A DNA stretch of 64,000 nt from Mobilitalea torta (GCF_050433395.1 NZ_JBNPXH010000006.1:269622-333621); one strand, 5' to 3'. Shown: positions 41,167 to 50,555, numbered from the stretch's first letter. Numbers and translations: made by a program. The notes: a model not told the origin generated them from the letters alone.

Positions 41167-42051
41167 ATGAGACGAAGAACAAAGATCAACATTAACCCCA
41201 AACATGTATTCATCGCATTGGTTATTTTCTGTATTGCGCTGATCGGCCTGTCCTTCCGGTTTGGTGACAGGCTGTCACCGGTGAAGGATGCGGTGGGAAT
41301 GGTAATCACGCCGATGCAGGTGGGTATCAACTCAGTGGGGACTTATGTGTCGGATAAGCTGGATACTTTCAAAAGCATTCGTGACCTGCAGGCGGAAAAT
41401 GAGCGTTTGAAGGAGCAGGTCAATATTCTATCCTATGAGAATAAGCTGCTGCTTCAGGACAAATACGAGCTGGACGGCCTGCGGGAGCTCTATGAACTGG
41501 ATCAGAAATATCTTGACTATCCCAAGGTGGCGGCGCGTGTCATCGGTAAGGATACAAACAATTGGTATAATGTATTTAACATTGACAAGGGTTCCCGGGA
41601 CGGGATTCAGAAGAACATGAATGTGCTGGCCGGGAATGGCCTGGCCGGAATTGTGACCGATGTGTATTATAACTACTCTGTGGTAAGGTCTATTATTGAT
41701 GATAACAGCAATGTTACCGGTATGCTCCTGAAGACGGCGGATACCTTTAATGTGCAGGGAGATCTCCGGCTCATGGATTCTGGGAAGATCCGGGTGAAGG
41801 ATATCGGCCGGGATGCCCAGATACAGGATGGGGATGAGGTGGTAACCGCCCATATCAGCTTGAATTTTCTTCCGGGTATACTCATCGGTTATGTCAGCGA
41901 TATTCAGCTGGATGCCAACAACATGACCAGAACGGCTTATTTAACGCCGGTGGTCGATTTTGAGCATTTGGAAGAAGTACTGATCATCACGGAGCTGATG
42001 GAGCCGCTGCTGGAAAAAGACCCTGCGGCGGAGGAAGAAGAACAAAACTAA
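41167..42051 (+). CDS. mreC: Rod shape-determining protein MreC
   Basis: MreC is a bitopic protein of the elongasome that activates PBP2/RodA. The 294-residue protein has one N-terminal membrane helix (about 12-30), a coiled coil (about 65-95, IRDLQAENERLKEQVNIL) and the two beta-barrels of the extracytoplasmic part (NGLAGIVTDV, DEVVTAHISLNFLPGILIGYV). It ends in an acidic tail. GGAGGAAGAG lies just before its ATG. Confidence 0.94.
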   Translation: MRRRTKININPKHVFIALVIFCIALIGLSFRFGDRLSPVKDAVGMVITPMQVGINSVGTYVSDKLDTFKSIRDLQAENERLKEQVNILSYENKLLLQDKYELDGLRELYELDQKYLDYPKVAARVIGKDTNNWYNVFNIDKGSRDGIQKNMNVLAGNGLAGIVTDVYYNYSVVRSIIDDNSNVTGMLLKTADTFNVQGDLRLMDSGKIRVKDIGRDAQIQDGDEVVTAHISLNFLPGILIGYVSDIQLDANNMTRTAYLTPVVDFEHLEEVLIITELMEPLLEKDPAAEEEEQN

Positions 42052-42064
42052 AGGCAGGGAAGGC

Positions 42065-42586
42065 ATGAATGTTAAGGTGAAGAGGTTAATTGTATCCGTT
42101 CTTGAAATTATAATATTGTTTGCACTGCAGAGTGCCGCCTTCCATTATTTTCAGCTTGCCAATATTATGCCCAATCTGCTGCTGATTCTAGTGGTTTCAA
42201 CGGCCTATATGCGTGGGCGGCTTTCCGGCATGCTTATGGGCTTTTTCAGCGGATTGCTGGTAGATTTAAGATTCGGGTCCTATGTGGTGGGATTATATGC
42301 GCTGCTGTACCTGCTGATCGGCTACTTCATGGGATTTACCAACAAGATATATTCAAACGACGACTACACGCTGCCCATAGTTTTCATTGGGATCAGTGAT
42401 TTTGTATATGGTTTTTTTTATTATGTATTCGAGTTTTTATTGAGAGGACGTCTGAATTTTATGTATTATTTAAGACGCTTCATTATACCGGAGATCATTT
42501 ATACGGTTGTCGTATCCGTTTTCTTATATAAGCTGCTGCACATGATTAACAGAAGCCTGGAGCCTAAGCCGGAAGAGGAGGGATAA
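42065..42586 (+). CDS. mreD: Rod shape-determining protein MreD
   Basis: MreD is an integral membrane protein of the elongasome. The 173-residue protein has about five to six hydrophobic helices, with the family stretch GRLSGMLMGFFSGLLVDLRFG, and a charged C-terminus. It sits between mreC and the PBP2 gene, with two bases to the latter. Confidence 0.92.
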   Translation: MNVKVKRLIVSVLEIIILFALQSAAFHYFQLANIMPNLLLILVVSTAYMRGRLSGMLMGFFSGLLVDLRFGSYVVGLYALLYLLIGYFMGFTNKIYSNDDYTLPIVFIGISDFVYGFFYYVFEFLLRGRLNFMYYLRRFIIPEIIYTVVVSVFLYKLLHMINRSLEPKPEEEG

Positions 42587-42588
42587 GA

Positions 42589-45432
42589 GTGTTTGATGTT
42601 TTTTTGGATTATATAAAGCGGTTATTGAAATCCAGATTATTTCCCGTTACGATCATTTATCTGGCGCTGTTCGTCGTAATTGTCCATCGTCTCTTTGTTC
42701 TGCAAATTGTGCAAGGACCGGAGATTGTGGCGGAAAATGAGCTGAAATCTACCAGGAGCAGGGTGATAAAAAGCACCAGGGGCAATCTGTATGACCGTAA
42801 GGGCAAGCTGCTGGCCTACAATGTGCTGACCTCCTCTGTTGTGATGGAGGACAGCACTAAAGTCAAATCAAATGCCCAGAGAAATGAAATTATCCATAAG
42901 ATGATCCGGCTCATTGAACAGAACGGCGATACTCTGGATACCGAGTTCTATATCCGTCAGAATGAGGAAGGCGGGCTGGAATTTACCGTAGAAGGAAGTG
43001 CTCTGACCCGCTTTAAGAAGAATGTGTTTTCCTATGTTCTGAAAAAGGATGGAACCTTTCCGGATGAATATCCCAGCGAAACGGCGGAGGATGCTTACGA
43101 ATTCCTCAAGAAGGGAACCGGCGATGCCTATACCAGAATGTTTGGAATCTCTGACGAATACAACGTTGAGGAGACGCTGAAGATTATGAGTGTGAGGTAT
43201 GCCCTGTTCATAAATTATCCGAAGTATGCTCAGATTACCGTAGCCTCCTCCGTCAGTGACCGGACCGTGGCTGCCATCAATGAGAGCAGTGCGGAGCTGC
43301 CGGGGATTGAGATCCAGCAGCAAACCCACAGGGTCTATGAGGACAGTTTATATTTGGCCCATATTATGGGCTATACGGGGCTGATCAGCGCTGAGCAGCT
43401 GGAAACCATGAATGCGGAAGAGGAATATTATGATGCTACGGATGTGGTGGGAAAGGCTGGATTAGAGAAAAAATACGAAGCTATTCTCGGAGGCACAAAG
43501 GGCAGTGAGAAGGTGAGCGTCAATTCCTCCGGCAAGGTGGTGGAGATTCTCAGCCGCACCGAGCCCGTGGCAGGGAGTGATATCTATCTGACCATTGACA
43601 GTGAGCTGCAGAAGAATGTTTATCATATTCTGGAGAAGAAGATTGCCGGAATCCTATTGGAGAAGATTGTACCGAATCTGGATTACGGAAGCAAGGGGAC
43701 AAGCGCCACGGATATTACGATTCCGATCTATGAGGTTTACTATGCTCTGATCAATAATAATATTATCCGTCTGGACCGCTTAAATGCAAAGGATGCCACA
43801 GAGCTGGAGCAGCGGACCTATGAGGATTACGCGGCGGAGCTGAACTCCGTATTCAGCCGTCTGGATGATCTGCTTGCCATGGATAATACGGTTACCAATG
43901 ATAAGTCCGGTGATATGGGTGAATTTCTCGACTATTTTTACACAGTGGTGTCCAAAAACCTGTTTATCGCGGACGCGGTCGGAAAGGATGACCCGGAGCT
44001 TACCAGCTATAAGAACAACAGGACAAGCTTAAGCAAGCTCCTTTTATATGCCTTGTCGAATAACTGGGTTGATTTGTCGAAATTAGGCGGGGATGAGTTT
44101 TTTACCGTGGAGGAATACTATGGGAAATTGGTCGGCTACATCAAGGATCTGCTGAAAGCGGATGACAATTTCAATAAAAAAATATATCGAAAATTGGTAT
44201 TTTCGTATAAATTATCGGGAAGTGAAATTTGTCTTTTATTATTCGATCAAGGTGTGTTAGAATATAATGAAGGGGATGTCAACCGTTTAAAAAATGGAAA
44301 TAAATCCGCCTATGATTTTATCCGGGAGAAGATAACCTCCCTGGAGATCACTCCGGCGATGCTTGCGCTGGAGCCCTGCAGCGGATCCGTGGTGGTAACG
44401 GAGGTGAAGACCGGTAATGTGTTGGCTCTGGTGACTTATCCCAGCTATGACAACAATAAATTTGCCAATAAGATTGACTCTGCCTACTACAGCCAGGTAT
44501 ATAATGATAAGACAACGCCCATGAACAACCGGCCTGTAACAGAGAAGCTGGCTCCCGGCTCCACCTTCAAGATGATAACGGCTTTTGCCGCGTTGGAAGA
44601 GGGAGTGACGGATCCCTATACCCGGATCAAGGACGAGGGTGAGTTTGATAAGATCAATCCGGCGGCCAAATGTCATATCTATCCGGGATCCCATGGGATG
44701 GTTAATATTGTGGATGCCATCAAGGTTTCCTGCAACTATTATTTTTATGAAATGGGCTGGCGGCTTAGTATGAGCAGCAGCGGTAAATTTGATCCGCAGC
44801 TGGGGCTGTCCCGGCTGGCAAAGTATGCGGAATACTTTGGACTGAATGAGACCTCCGGTATTGAGCTGGCGGAGTCGATGCCGGAGATTTCCACGGAGGA
44901 TGCGGTTCGTTCTTCCATCGGTCAGGGCTCCAATGTATATACACCGGTTCAAATGTCTCGATATATTACAACTCTGGCTAACCGCGGCACCTGCTTTGAT
45001 CTTACCCTCATTGAAAAGACGGTGAGCAGGGACGGGAAGACGCAGGAGAATAAGGCGGTAATTGACCATCAGCTGACAGACTTTAAACAGAGTACCTGGG
45101 ACAGTGTATGGCAGGGAATGTATTCCGTAGTGAATGAACAGGGCGGTTCCGTTTATAAGCTCTTTAAAAATCTGGACATGAACATTGCAGGTAAGACAGG
45201 TACCTCCCAGATCAGCAAAATCAGTCCCAATAACGCGTTATTTGTTTCCTTTGCCCCCTATGAGGATCCGGAGATATCCATAACTACGGTGATTCCCAAG
45301 GGCTATACCTCTTCCAATGCGGCAGAGGTGTCAAAGGAAATCTATAAATTATATTTTGGTTTGGAGGAAGCTACAGAGATTCTGGACGGTGAGGTGACGC
45401 TGCCGGAAGGATCGGGCAATGTAAGTGAATAA
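42589..45432 (+). CDS. Class B penicillin-binding protein (PBP2, elongation transpeptidase), long form
   Basis: This is the transpeptidase that cross-links peptidoglycan with RodA during elongation. Start is GTG 42589 after GAGGAGGGAT. The protein has one N-terminal membrane helix, a dimerisation domain (STRGNLYDRKGKLLAYN) and the transpeptidase domain with STFK (Ser658), SCN (714-716) and KTGTS (from 869). At 947 residues it is well above the 600-750 usual for PBP2; the extra is mostly a block of some 230 residues between LTIDSELQK (about 334) and CSGSVVVTEVKTG (about 598), interrupting the beginning of the transpeptidase domain. The neighbours mreBCD, minCDE and rodA fit the role. Confidence 0.92.
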   Translation: MFDVFLDYIKRLLKSRLFPVTIIYLALFVVIVHRLFVLQIVQGPEIVAENELKSTRSRVIKSTRGNLYDRKGKLLAYNVLTSSVVMEDSTKVKSNAQRNEIIHKMIRLIEQNGDTLDTEFYIRQNEEGGLEFTVEGSALTRFKKNVFSYVLKKDGTFPDEYPSETAEDAYEFLKKGTGDAYTRMFGISDEYNVEETLKIMSVRYALFINYPKYAQITVASSVSDRTVAAINESSAELPGIEIQQQTHRVYEDSLYLAHIMGYTGLISAEQLETMNAEEEYYDATDVVGKAGLEKKYEAILGGTKGSEKVSVNSSGKVVEILSRTEPVAGSDIYLTIDSELQKNVYHILEKKIAGILLEKIVPNLDYGSKGTSATDITIPIYEVYYALINNNIIRLDRLNAKDATELEQRTYEDYAAELNSVFSRLDDLLAMDNTVTNDKSGDMGEFLDYFYTVVSKNLFIADAVGKDDPELTSYKNNRTSLSKLLLYALSNNWVDLSKLGGDEFFTVEEYYGKLVGYIKDLLKADDNFNKKIYRKLVFSYKLSGSEICLLLFDQGVLEYNEGDVNRLKNGNKSAYDFIREKITSLEITPAMLALEPCSGSVVVTEVKTGNVLALVTYPSYDNNKFANKIDSAYYSQVYNDKTTPMNNRPVTEKLAPGSTFKMITAFAALEEGVTDPYTRIKDEGEFDKINPAAKCHIYPGSHGMVNIVDAIKVSCNYYFYEMGWRLSMSSSGKFDPQLGLSRLAKYAEYFGLNETSGIELAESMPEISTEDAVRSSIGQGSNVYTPVQMSRYITTLANRGTCFDLTLIEKTVSRDGKTQENKAVIDHQLTDFKQSTWDSVWQGMYSVVNEQGGSVYKLFKNLDMNIAGKTGTSQISKISPNNALFVSFAPYEDPEISITTVIPKGYTSSNAAEVSKEIYKLYFGLEEATEILDGEVTLPEGSGNVSE

Positions 45433-45469
45433 CTGACGGCATCTGAAAAAACGAAGAAGGAGTATTGCA

Positions 45470-46135
45470 ATGAATAATTCGGTTATTATTAAGGGTAATA
45501 AATACGGTATTATTGTTGTCATGAATCCTGATCTGCCATTTGAGGACTTGAAGCTTGTCATTGCAGAAAAGTTCAGGGAATCCAGTAAATTCTTTGAAAA
45601 TGCAAAAATGGCCATCAGCTTTGAGGGCCGTAAGCTGACCAATGACGAGCAGCGGGAGGTATTGGACATCATCAATGAGAATACAGACATGCATATTGTC
45701 TGTGTTTTGGAGAATGATACAGAGAAGGAAGAAACCTTTAAAAAAACCGTAGAACAGAAGCTGATGGAGCTGTCCAATAACACCGGACAGTTCTATAAGG
45801 GAATTCTCCGGTCCGGTGCCTCTCTGGAATTCGAGAACAGCGTAATTATTATCGGAGATGTCAATCACGGAGCAAGAGTGGTGTCCAAGGGGAATATTAT
45901 TGTTCTGGGTTCTTTGAAGGGCAATGCTTTTGCCGGAGCAACCGGCAACATCAATTCCTTTGTGGTGGCGCTGGATATGAATCCCACGCAGATCCGGATT
46001 GCGGATACCATTGCCAGAGCTCCCGATAAACCGGTGAAGCAGGAAATAAAAGAAGCAAAGATAGCATTCCTGGAGGAAGGCAATATCTATATTGAACCGC
46101 TGAACAAGAATATTTTACAGGATATTAATCTTTGA
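45470..46135 (+). CDS. minC: Septum site-determining protein MinC
   Basis: MinC inhibits FtsZ ring formation away from mid-cell. The 221-residue protein has an N-terminal FtsZ-binding domain (to about 100) and the C-terminal beta-helix that binds MinD (GDVNHGARVVSKGNIIVLGSLKGNAFAG with GNINSFVVAL). GAAGGAG precedes the ATG. It opens the minCDE set. Confidence 0.94.
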   Translation: MNNSVIIKGNKYGIIVVMNPDLPFEDLKLVIAEKFRESSKFFENAKMAISFEGRKLTNDEQREVLDIINENTDMHIVCVLENDTEKEETFKKTVEQKLMELSNNTGQFYKGILRSGASLEFENSVIIIGDVNHGARVVSKGNIIVLGSLKGNAFAGATGNINSFVVALDMNPTQIRIADTIARAPDKPVKQEIKEAKIAFLEEGNIYIEPLNKNILQDINL

Positions 46136-46151
46136 CAGATTTAAAAACATG

Positions 46152-46193
46152 AAGGGCTCTCCTCCAATCAACAACGGAGAGTATCCCTTCATA
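46152..46193 (+). other. Imperfect hairpin between minC and minD
   Basis: ATGAAGGG and CTCTCC on the left pair with GGAGAG and CCCTTCAT on the right, with a 13-base loop and a 3-base bulge. No T run follows. It may adjust the relative amounts of MinC and MinD. Confidence 0.5.
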
Positions 46194-46218
46194 GAAAACA
46201 GGAGGAAAAGAGTTAGCT

Positions 46219-47007
46219 ATGGGAGAAGTTATAGTTATCACATCAGGTAAGGGTGGTGTAGGTAAGACCACAACAACTGCAAATGTTGGTACCGGCCTGG
46301 CGATGCTGGATAAGAAAGTGGTATTGATTGATACGGATATCGGCCTGAGGAATCTGGATGTTATTATGGGGCTGGAGAACCGGATTGTGTATAATCTGGT
46401 AGATGTTATTGAGGGAACCTGCCGTATCCGCAATGCCCTGATTAAGGACAAGCGTTATCCCAATCTCTATCTGCTTCCCTCGGCCCAGACCAGGGATAAG
46501 AACTCTGTGACACCGGAACAGATGAAGAAGCTGGCTGATGAACTGAGAGAAGAATTTGATTACATATTAATGGACTGTCCCGCCGGTATTGAACAGGGCT
46601 TTAAAAATGCCATCGCCGGAGCAGACAGGGCATTAGTTGTTACTACCCCCGAGGTATCGGCTGTTCGTGATGCGGACCGCATCATCGGCCTGTTAGAGGC
46701 CAATGAGATGAGGCAGACCCATCTGGTAGTAAACCGGATCCGCATGGATATGGTAAAACGCGGTGACATGATGTCCAGTGAAGATGTATGTGAAATATTA
46801 GCAGTTGATCTGATCGGCATTGTACCGGATGATGAGAACATAGTAATCTCTGCAAATCAGGGTGAGCCCTTGGTTGGCAATGATACCATGGCAGGAAAAG
46901 CTTATATGAATATCTGCAGAAGGATACTGGGTGAGGAGGTACCTTACCTGGATCTGGAAGAAAAACAAAGCATTTTCGGGAAACTGTTTGGGAAGCGAAA
47001 AAAATAG
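46219..47007 (+). CDS. minD: Septum site-determining ATPase MinD
   Basis: MinD is the membrane-binding ATPase that recruits MinC and is cycled by MinE. The 262-residue protein has the deviant Walker A SGKGGVGKTTTTANVG, DTDIGLRNLD, and DCPAGIEQGFKNAI. The C-terminal amphipathic membrane helix is FGKLFGKRKK. GGAGG lies upstream of ATG 46219. Confidence 0.97.
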   Translation: MGEVIVITSGKGGVGKTTTTANVGTGLAMLDKKVVLIDTDIGLRNLDVIMGLENRIVYNLVDVIEGTCRIRNALIKDKRYPNLYLLPSAQTRDKNSVTPEQMKKLADELREEFDYILMDCPAGIEQGFKNAIAGADRALVVTTPEVSAVRDADRIIGLLEANEMRQTHLVVNRIRMDMVKRGDMMSSEDVCEILAVDLIGIVPDDENIVISANQGEPLVGNDTMAGKAYMNICRRILGEEVPYLDLEEKQSIFGKLFGKRKK

Positions 47008-47019
47008 GGAGGTAGCATA

Positions 47020-47295
47020 ATGGGCTTTTCGGATTTTTTTAGGAAAAAAGGAACCAGCAGTATTGCGAAAGACCGATTAAAACTGGTCCTGGTGTCTGAC
47101 CGTGCCGGGTGCTCGCCGGAGATCATGGAACAGATCAAAAATGATATTATCGCGGTAATATCAAAATACATTGAGATTGACCTGGAGGGATTGGATATTA
47201 AGATTACCCAGATGGAATCAGAGACAAACAACGGAGCGGTACCGGCCCTGTTTGCCAATATTCCCATCAAGGACTTGAAGTCCCATAATAAGTAA
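47020..47295 (+). CDS. minE: Cell division topological specificity factor MinE
   Basis: MinE stimulates MinD ATPase activity and gives the Min system its topological control. The 91-residue protein has the N-terminal contact region (SSIAKDRLKLVLVSDRAG) and a C-terminal dimer domain. It lies 12 bases after minD. Having MinE rather than DivIVA-MinJ is normal for many Clostridia. Confidence 0.94.
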   Translation: MGFSDFFRKKGTSSIAKDRLKLVLVSDRAGCSPEIMEQIKNDIIAVISKYIEIDLEGLDIKITQMESETNNGAVPALFANIPIKDLKSHNK

Positions 47296-47308
47296 GGATG
47301 ATAACCGG

Positions 47309-48427
47309 ATGTTGAAGTTTAAGCAGTATGATTTTAAGCGATACAATATTCCGCTGCTGATAACAGTATTTCTGTTAGGCGGAGTAGGAACCTATTTAAT
47401 CAAACAGGTTCAGACAGAAGATGAAAATCTGTTTACAAAGCAGATATTTGGTCTGGCGGTAGGAATCGTCGGTGCATTGATATTATCCGTAATCGATTAT
47501 CATTTTATATCGGGTTTTTATATCGTGCTGTATCTGATTAATCTGGGATTGTTAGGATTGGTGGTAACCATCGGTGAAACCCATAACGATGCCCAGAGGT
47601 GGCTGAAGCTGGGGCCCTTGCCGGAATTCCAGCCATCGGAGCTGACGAAAATCATATTGATTATATTTGCAGCCAAGCTTTTTTCCGTGCTGCGTGCCAG
47701 GATCAATAATATCTTTGTCCTGCTCCTCGTTGCGATATCCTTTGGAGTACCCATCATCTTAATCCTGATGCAGCCCAATTTGTCCACCAGTCTGGTAATT
47801 GTATTTATATTTGTTATAATGATATTTGCGGCGGGACTCAAATGGAAGGTAATTCTTCCTATTCTGATTATAGGAGTTCCGGTGATGATGGGATTGTTCT
47901 GGTATATCCAGCAGGACTATCAGGTACTGTTACATGATTATCAAAGGAACCGCGTGCTTTCCTTCTTGAATCCGGAGGAGCATGAATCGATTATGTTTCA
48001 GCAGGAGAATTCCGTAAGCGCCATCGGATCAGGGCAGCTTCACGGTAAAATCTTCAGCGAAGAAGAGAAAAGGAATTATGATACCCTGCCTATCTCCGAG
48101 AGTGATTTTATCTTCTCTGTGGCAGGCGAGGAGTTTGGTTTTATTGGCTGCTGTATCCTGCTGGGACTTTATGCGGTTGTTATTTCTATCTGTCTTCAGA
48201 CTGCGAGGCAGGCGCCTGATTATATGGGAATGCTGATTGCCGTTGGCATCGCCTCCATGTTCACGTTTCAGGTATTTGTCAACATCGGGGTGGCAACAAA
48301 ATTGCTGCCCAACACCGGTATACCATTACCGTTTTTAAGCTACGGCTTAAGCTCCCTCCTCAGTGGTATGATGGGAGTGGGTATGATTCTTAATATTAGA
48401 TTACAGCCCAAAAAGACCAGAAGCTAG
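47309..48427 (+). CDS. rodA: Peptidoglycan polymerase RodA (SEDS family)
   Basis: RodA is the SEDS glycosyltransferase that works with PBP2 in elongation. The 372-residue protein has about ten membrane segments and the family motifs NDAQRWLKLGPLPEFQPSEL, and near the C-terminus NTGIPLPFLSYGLSSLLSGM. SEDS family members FtsW and SpoVE are alternatives, but the mre/PBP2/min surroundings favour RodA. AAGGATGA precedes the ATG. Confidence 0.92.
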   Translation: MLKFKQYDFKRYNIPLLITVFLLGGVGTYLIKQVQTEDENLFTKQIFGLAVGIVGALILSVIDYHFISGFYIVLYLINLGLLGLVVTIGETHNDAQRWLKLGPLPEFQPSELTKIILIIFAAKLFSVLRARINNIFVLLLVAISFGVPIILILMQPNLSTSLVIVFIFVIMIFAAGLKWKVILPILIIGVPVMMGLFWYIQQDYQVLLHDYQRNRVLSFLNPEEHESIMFQQENSVSAIGSGQLHGKIFSEEEKRNYDTLPISESDFIFSVAGEEFGFIGCCILLGLYAVVISICLQTARQAPDYMGMLIAVGIASMFTFQVFVNIGVATKLLPNTGIPLPFLSYGLSSLLSGMMGVGMILNIRLQPKKTRS

Positions 48428-48466
48428 TATAGCCGGTCTTATATTGCGGCAGAAGGGAGGTAAAAT

Positions 48467-48865
48467 ATGAATATAGGTATGATTGCCCATGATTCAAAAA
48501 AGAAGCTGATGCAAAATTTCTGCATTGCTTACCGCGGTATTTTAAGCAAGAACACTTTATATGCTACCGGCACTACCGGGCGTTTGATTGAGGAGGTAAC
48601 CAATCTGACGGTTCATAAGTATCTGGCAGGCCATCTTGGCGGAGAACAGCAGCTGGGCGCACAGATTGAGCATAACCAGATGGATCTGGTGATCTTTTTG
48701 AGAGATCCCCTGACTCCCAAGTCCCATGAACCGGATGTGAATAATATTTTCCAGCTATGTGACAAGCATAATATCCCTCTGGCAACCAACCTGGCTACGG
48801 CAGAGCTGCTGGTTAAGGCCCTGGACCGGGGAGATTTGGATTGGAGAGAGCTTTTTAAAACATGA
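48467..48865 (+). CDS. mgsA: Methylglyoxal synthase
   Basis: MgsA converts dihydroxyacetone phosphate to methylglyoxal and phosphate, a bypass used under phosphate limitation or sugar stress. The 132-residue protein begins NIGMIAHDSKKKLM with the catalytic Asp and His region, followed by ATGTTGRLIEE, GGEQQLGAQI and LVIFLRDPLTPKSHEPDV. AGGGAGG precedes ATG 48467. Its place after rodA is common in Lachnospiraceae-type genomes. Confidence 0.95.
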   Translation: MNIGMIAHDSKKKLMQNFCIAYRGILSKNTLYATGTTGRLIEEVTNLTVHKYLAGHLGGEQQLGAQIEHNQMDLVIFLRDPLTPKSHEPDVNNIFQLCDKHNIPLATNLATAELLVKALDRGDLDWRELFKT

Positions 48866-48881
48866 GGAGATGGTGTATCCT

Positions 48882-49847
48882 ATGAGAAAAAGGCTGATTG
48901 TCGGCGCATGTACATGCATACTATTGACATTGCTGGGCGGATGCCGGACATCCTTTGAGGATTATCTGGCTTTTGAGGACACGGCGGCATCCGCGGATTA
49001 TACTATCGACAACCGGTTAACCCAGGCCGGATTCTTTGCGGAGAATCTGGCGATTGCCGTTGAAGGGGAAGCGGATGAGGAATTGACCTCCGGCGCCAGC
49101 CTTCTGGTGAATATGGCGGATAACCAGGTGTTATATGCAGATCATGTCTATGACAGATTATATCCAGCCAGCCTGACTAAATTAATGACAGCGCTGGTGG
49201 TGCTGCAGTACGGTGAACTGACGGATACGGTTACCGTCAGCCATGCAGCCTCCCATATCAGTCAGGGCGGGATCAAATTATGCGGCTTCCAGGAGGGGGA
49301 CATCCTGACTCTGGATGCTCTCTTGAAATGTCTTCTGGTTTATTCCGGTAATGATGCCGCGATTGCCATTGCGGATCATATCAGCGGAAGCGAGGAAGCT
49401 TTTGTCGCGAGAATGAATGAGGAAGCGAAGAAGATTGGAGCGGTTCATACCAATTATGTGAACTCCAACGGACTTCATGAAGACGAGCAATATACCACTG
49501 CTTATGATGTTTATCTTATATTTAATGAATTGTTAAAATATGATACCTTCCGTTCTGTCATCGTAATGGATTCTTATACGGCGAATTATCAGGACCGGTC
49601 CGGTAATCAGAAGGAGAAAACCTTCAAATCCACCAATTCCTATCTCCGGGGTGATGCGGAGGTCCCCGATGGAATTCAGATCATCGGAGGCAAGACCGGT
49701 ACCACCAAAAAGGCAGGCAACTGCCTTGTACTGCTGAGCAAAAATGCGGCGGAAGAGGAACTTATCTCCGTGATATTAAAGTCCCCTGACAGCTCCGCTC
49801 TTTACTCCCAGATGTCCTATATGCTGGAGATGGCGGCAGAGGAATAA
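48882..49847 (+). CDS. Lipoprotein D-alanyl-D-alanine carboxypeptidase (peptidase S11)
   Basis: This is a low-molecular-weight penicillin-binding protein that trims the terminal D-Ala from peptidoglycan stem peptides. The 321-residue protein has the active-site motifs SLTK (Ser97), SGN (155-157) and KTGTT (Lys271). The N-terminus MRKRLIVGACTCILLTLLGGC ends in a lipobox with Cys21, so it should be a lipid-anchored protein rather than one held by a C-terminal helix as DacA is; the usual C-terminal beta domain is also missing. The ATG 48882 starts 17 bases after mgsA. Confidence 0.9.
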   Translation: MRKRLIVGACTCILLTLLGGCRTSFEDYLAFEDTAASADYTIDNRLTQAGFFAENLAIAVEGEADEELTSGASLLVNMADNQVLYADHVYDRLYPASLTKLMTALVVLQYGELTDTVTVSHAASHISQGGIKLCGFQEGDILTLDALLKCLLVYSGNDAAIAIADHISGSEEAFVARMNEEAKKIGAVHTNYVNSNGLHEDEQYTTAYDVYLIFNELLKYDTFRSVIVMDSYTANYQDRSGNQKEKTFKSTNSYLRGDAEVPDGIQIIGGKTGTTKKAGNCLVLLSKNAAEEELISVILKSPDSSALYSQMSYMLEMAAEE

Positions 49848-49876
49848 TAAAAATACTTTAAATTGTTATTTTATAG

Positions 49877-49905
49877 TTGTTTTTCTCTGTTAATTGTACT
49901 ATAAT
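49877..49905 (+). promoter_or_regulatory. Promoter of the P-loop protein gene
   Basis: TTGTTT (49877-49882), 17 bases, TATAAT (49900-49905), in a very AT-rich 150-base gap. The leader is about 90 bases. Confidence 0.7.
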
Positions 49906-50000
49906 TAATTTGTAATATTTTCTTTTTAAGACAAATTGCACAATTTAATATTTGGTACCGCACATCTTAAAGTTGCGCCCATAATAAGGAGGAGATTACA

Positions 50001-50420
50001 ATGATACAGATAATTTCAGGTGAGAAGGGTAAGGGAAAGACCAAGATCCTTATCGAGAAAGCGAACACTGAAGTGAGAACCGCTAAGGGAAGCATTGTTT
50101 ATCTTGACAAAAGCAACAAGCACATGTATGAATTAAGTAATAAGATCCGGTTAGAAAATGTACGTGATTATTTCATTGAAAATCAAAGCGAGTTCATCGG
50201 TTTTATCTGCGGTATCATATCCGGTAATCATGATGTTCAGGCGATTTATCTGGATAGTTTCCTAAAAATAGCTTATGTGAATGATGATAATTTAGAATCA
50301 GTTTTCTCCAAATTAGAGAAAATAGCTGAGGCTTTTCATGTTGATTTCATAATCAGTATCTCCCTGAATGAAAATCAATTGCCTGAGAACTTTAAGAAGA
50401 ATGTAATTGTATCCTTATAA
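50001..50420 (+). CDS. Small P-loop protein of unknown function
   Basis: The 139-residue protein begins IQIISGEKGKGKTKILIEKAN with a clear Walker A (GEKGKGKT), followed by SIVYLDKSNKHMYELSN and a hydrophobic strand IIGFICGIISGN-like segment. There is no obvious Walker B Asp-Glu; AIYLDSFLK could be the equivalent. Proteins of this kind have been labelled PilT-like, but the similarity is only in the P-loop and there are no pilus genes nearby. AAGGAGGAG precedes ATG 50001. It is monocistronic and followed by a terminator. Confidence 0.85.
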   Translation: MIQIISGEKGKGKTKILIEKANTEVRTAKGSIVYLDKSNKHMYELSNKIRLENVRDYFIENQSEFIGFICGIISGNHDVQAIYLDSFLKIAYVNDDNLESVFSKLEKIAEAFHVDFIISISLNENQLPENFKKNVIVSL

Positions 50421-50518
50421 TGGGATGCCGGAAGGCAGCCGGCAGCAAACTGCTGATTAATGTAAACCAGAACATAAACGGGAAGACCGGAAGGAGCTTT
50501 CTGTTATTATACCGAAAT

Positions 50519-50551
50519 AACGAGTGGCTCCTAACGAGCCACTCGTTTTCT
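50519..50551. terminator. Bidirectional terminator between convergent genes
   Basis: AACGAGTGGCTC and GAGCCACTCGTT form a perfect 12-bp stem with a 5-base loop. T-rich bases follow on the + side (TTTTCTTCT) and A-rich bases precede it (GAAATAA), so it could serve both the + gene at 50001 and the minus gene at 50556. Confidence 0.8.
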
Positions 50552-50555
50552 TCTA

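Noticed and set aside
40048..41205. Long minus-strand open frame opposite mreB
   Set aside because: It mirrors the codon structure of mreB, and mreB is certain on the + strand.
50001..50420. PilT-like twitching motility protein
   Set aside because: Only the P-loop is similar; the PilT Asp, His and signature boxes and any pilus genes are absent.
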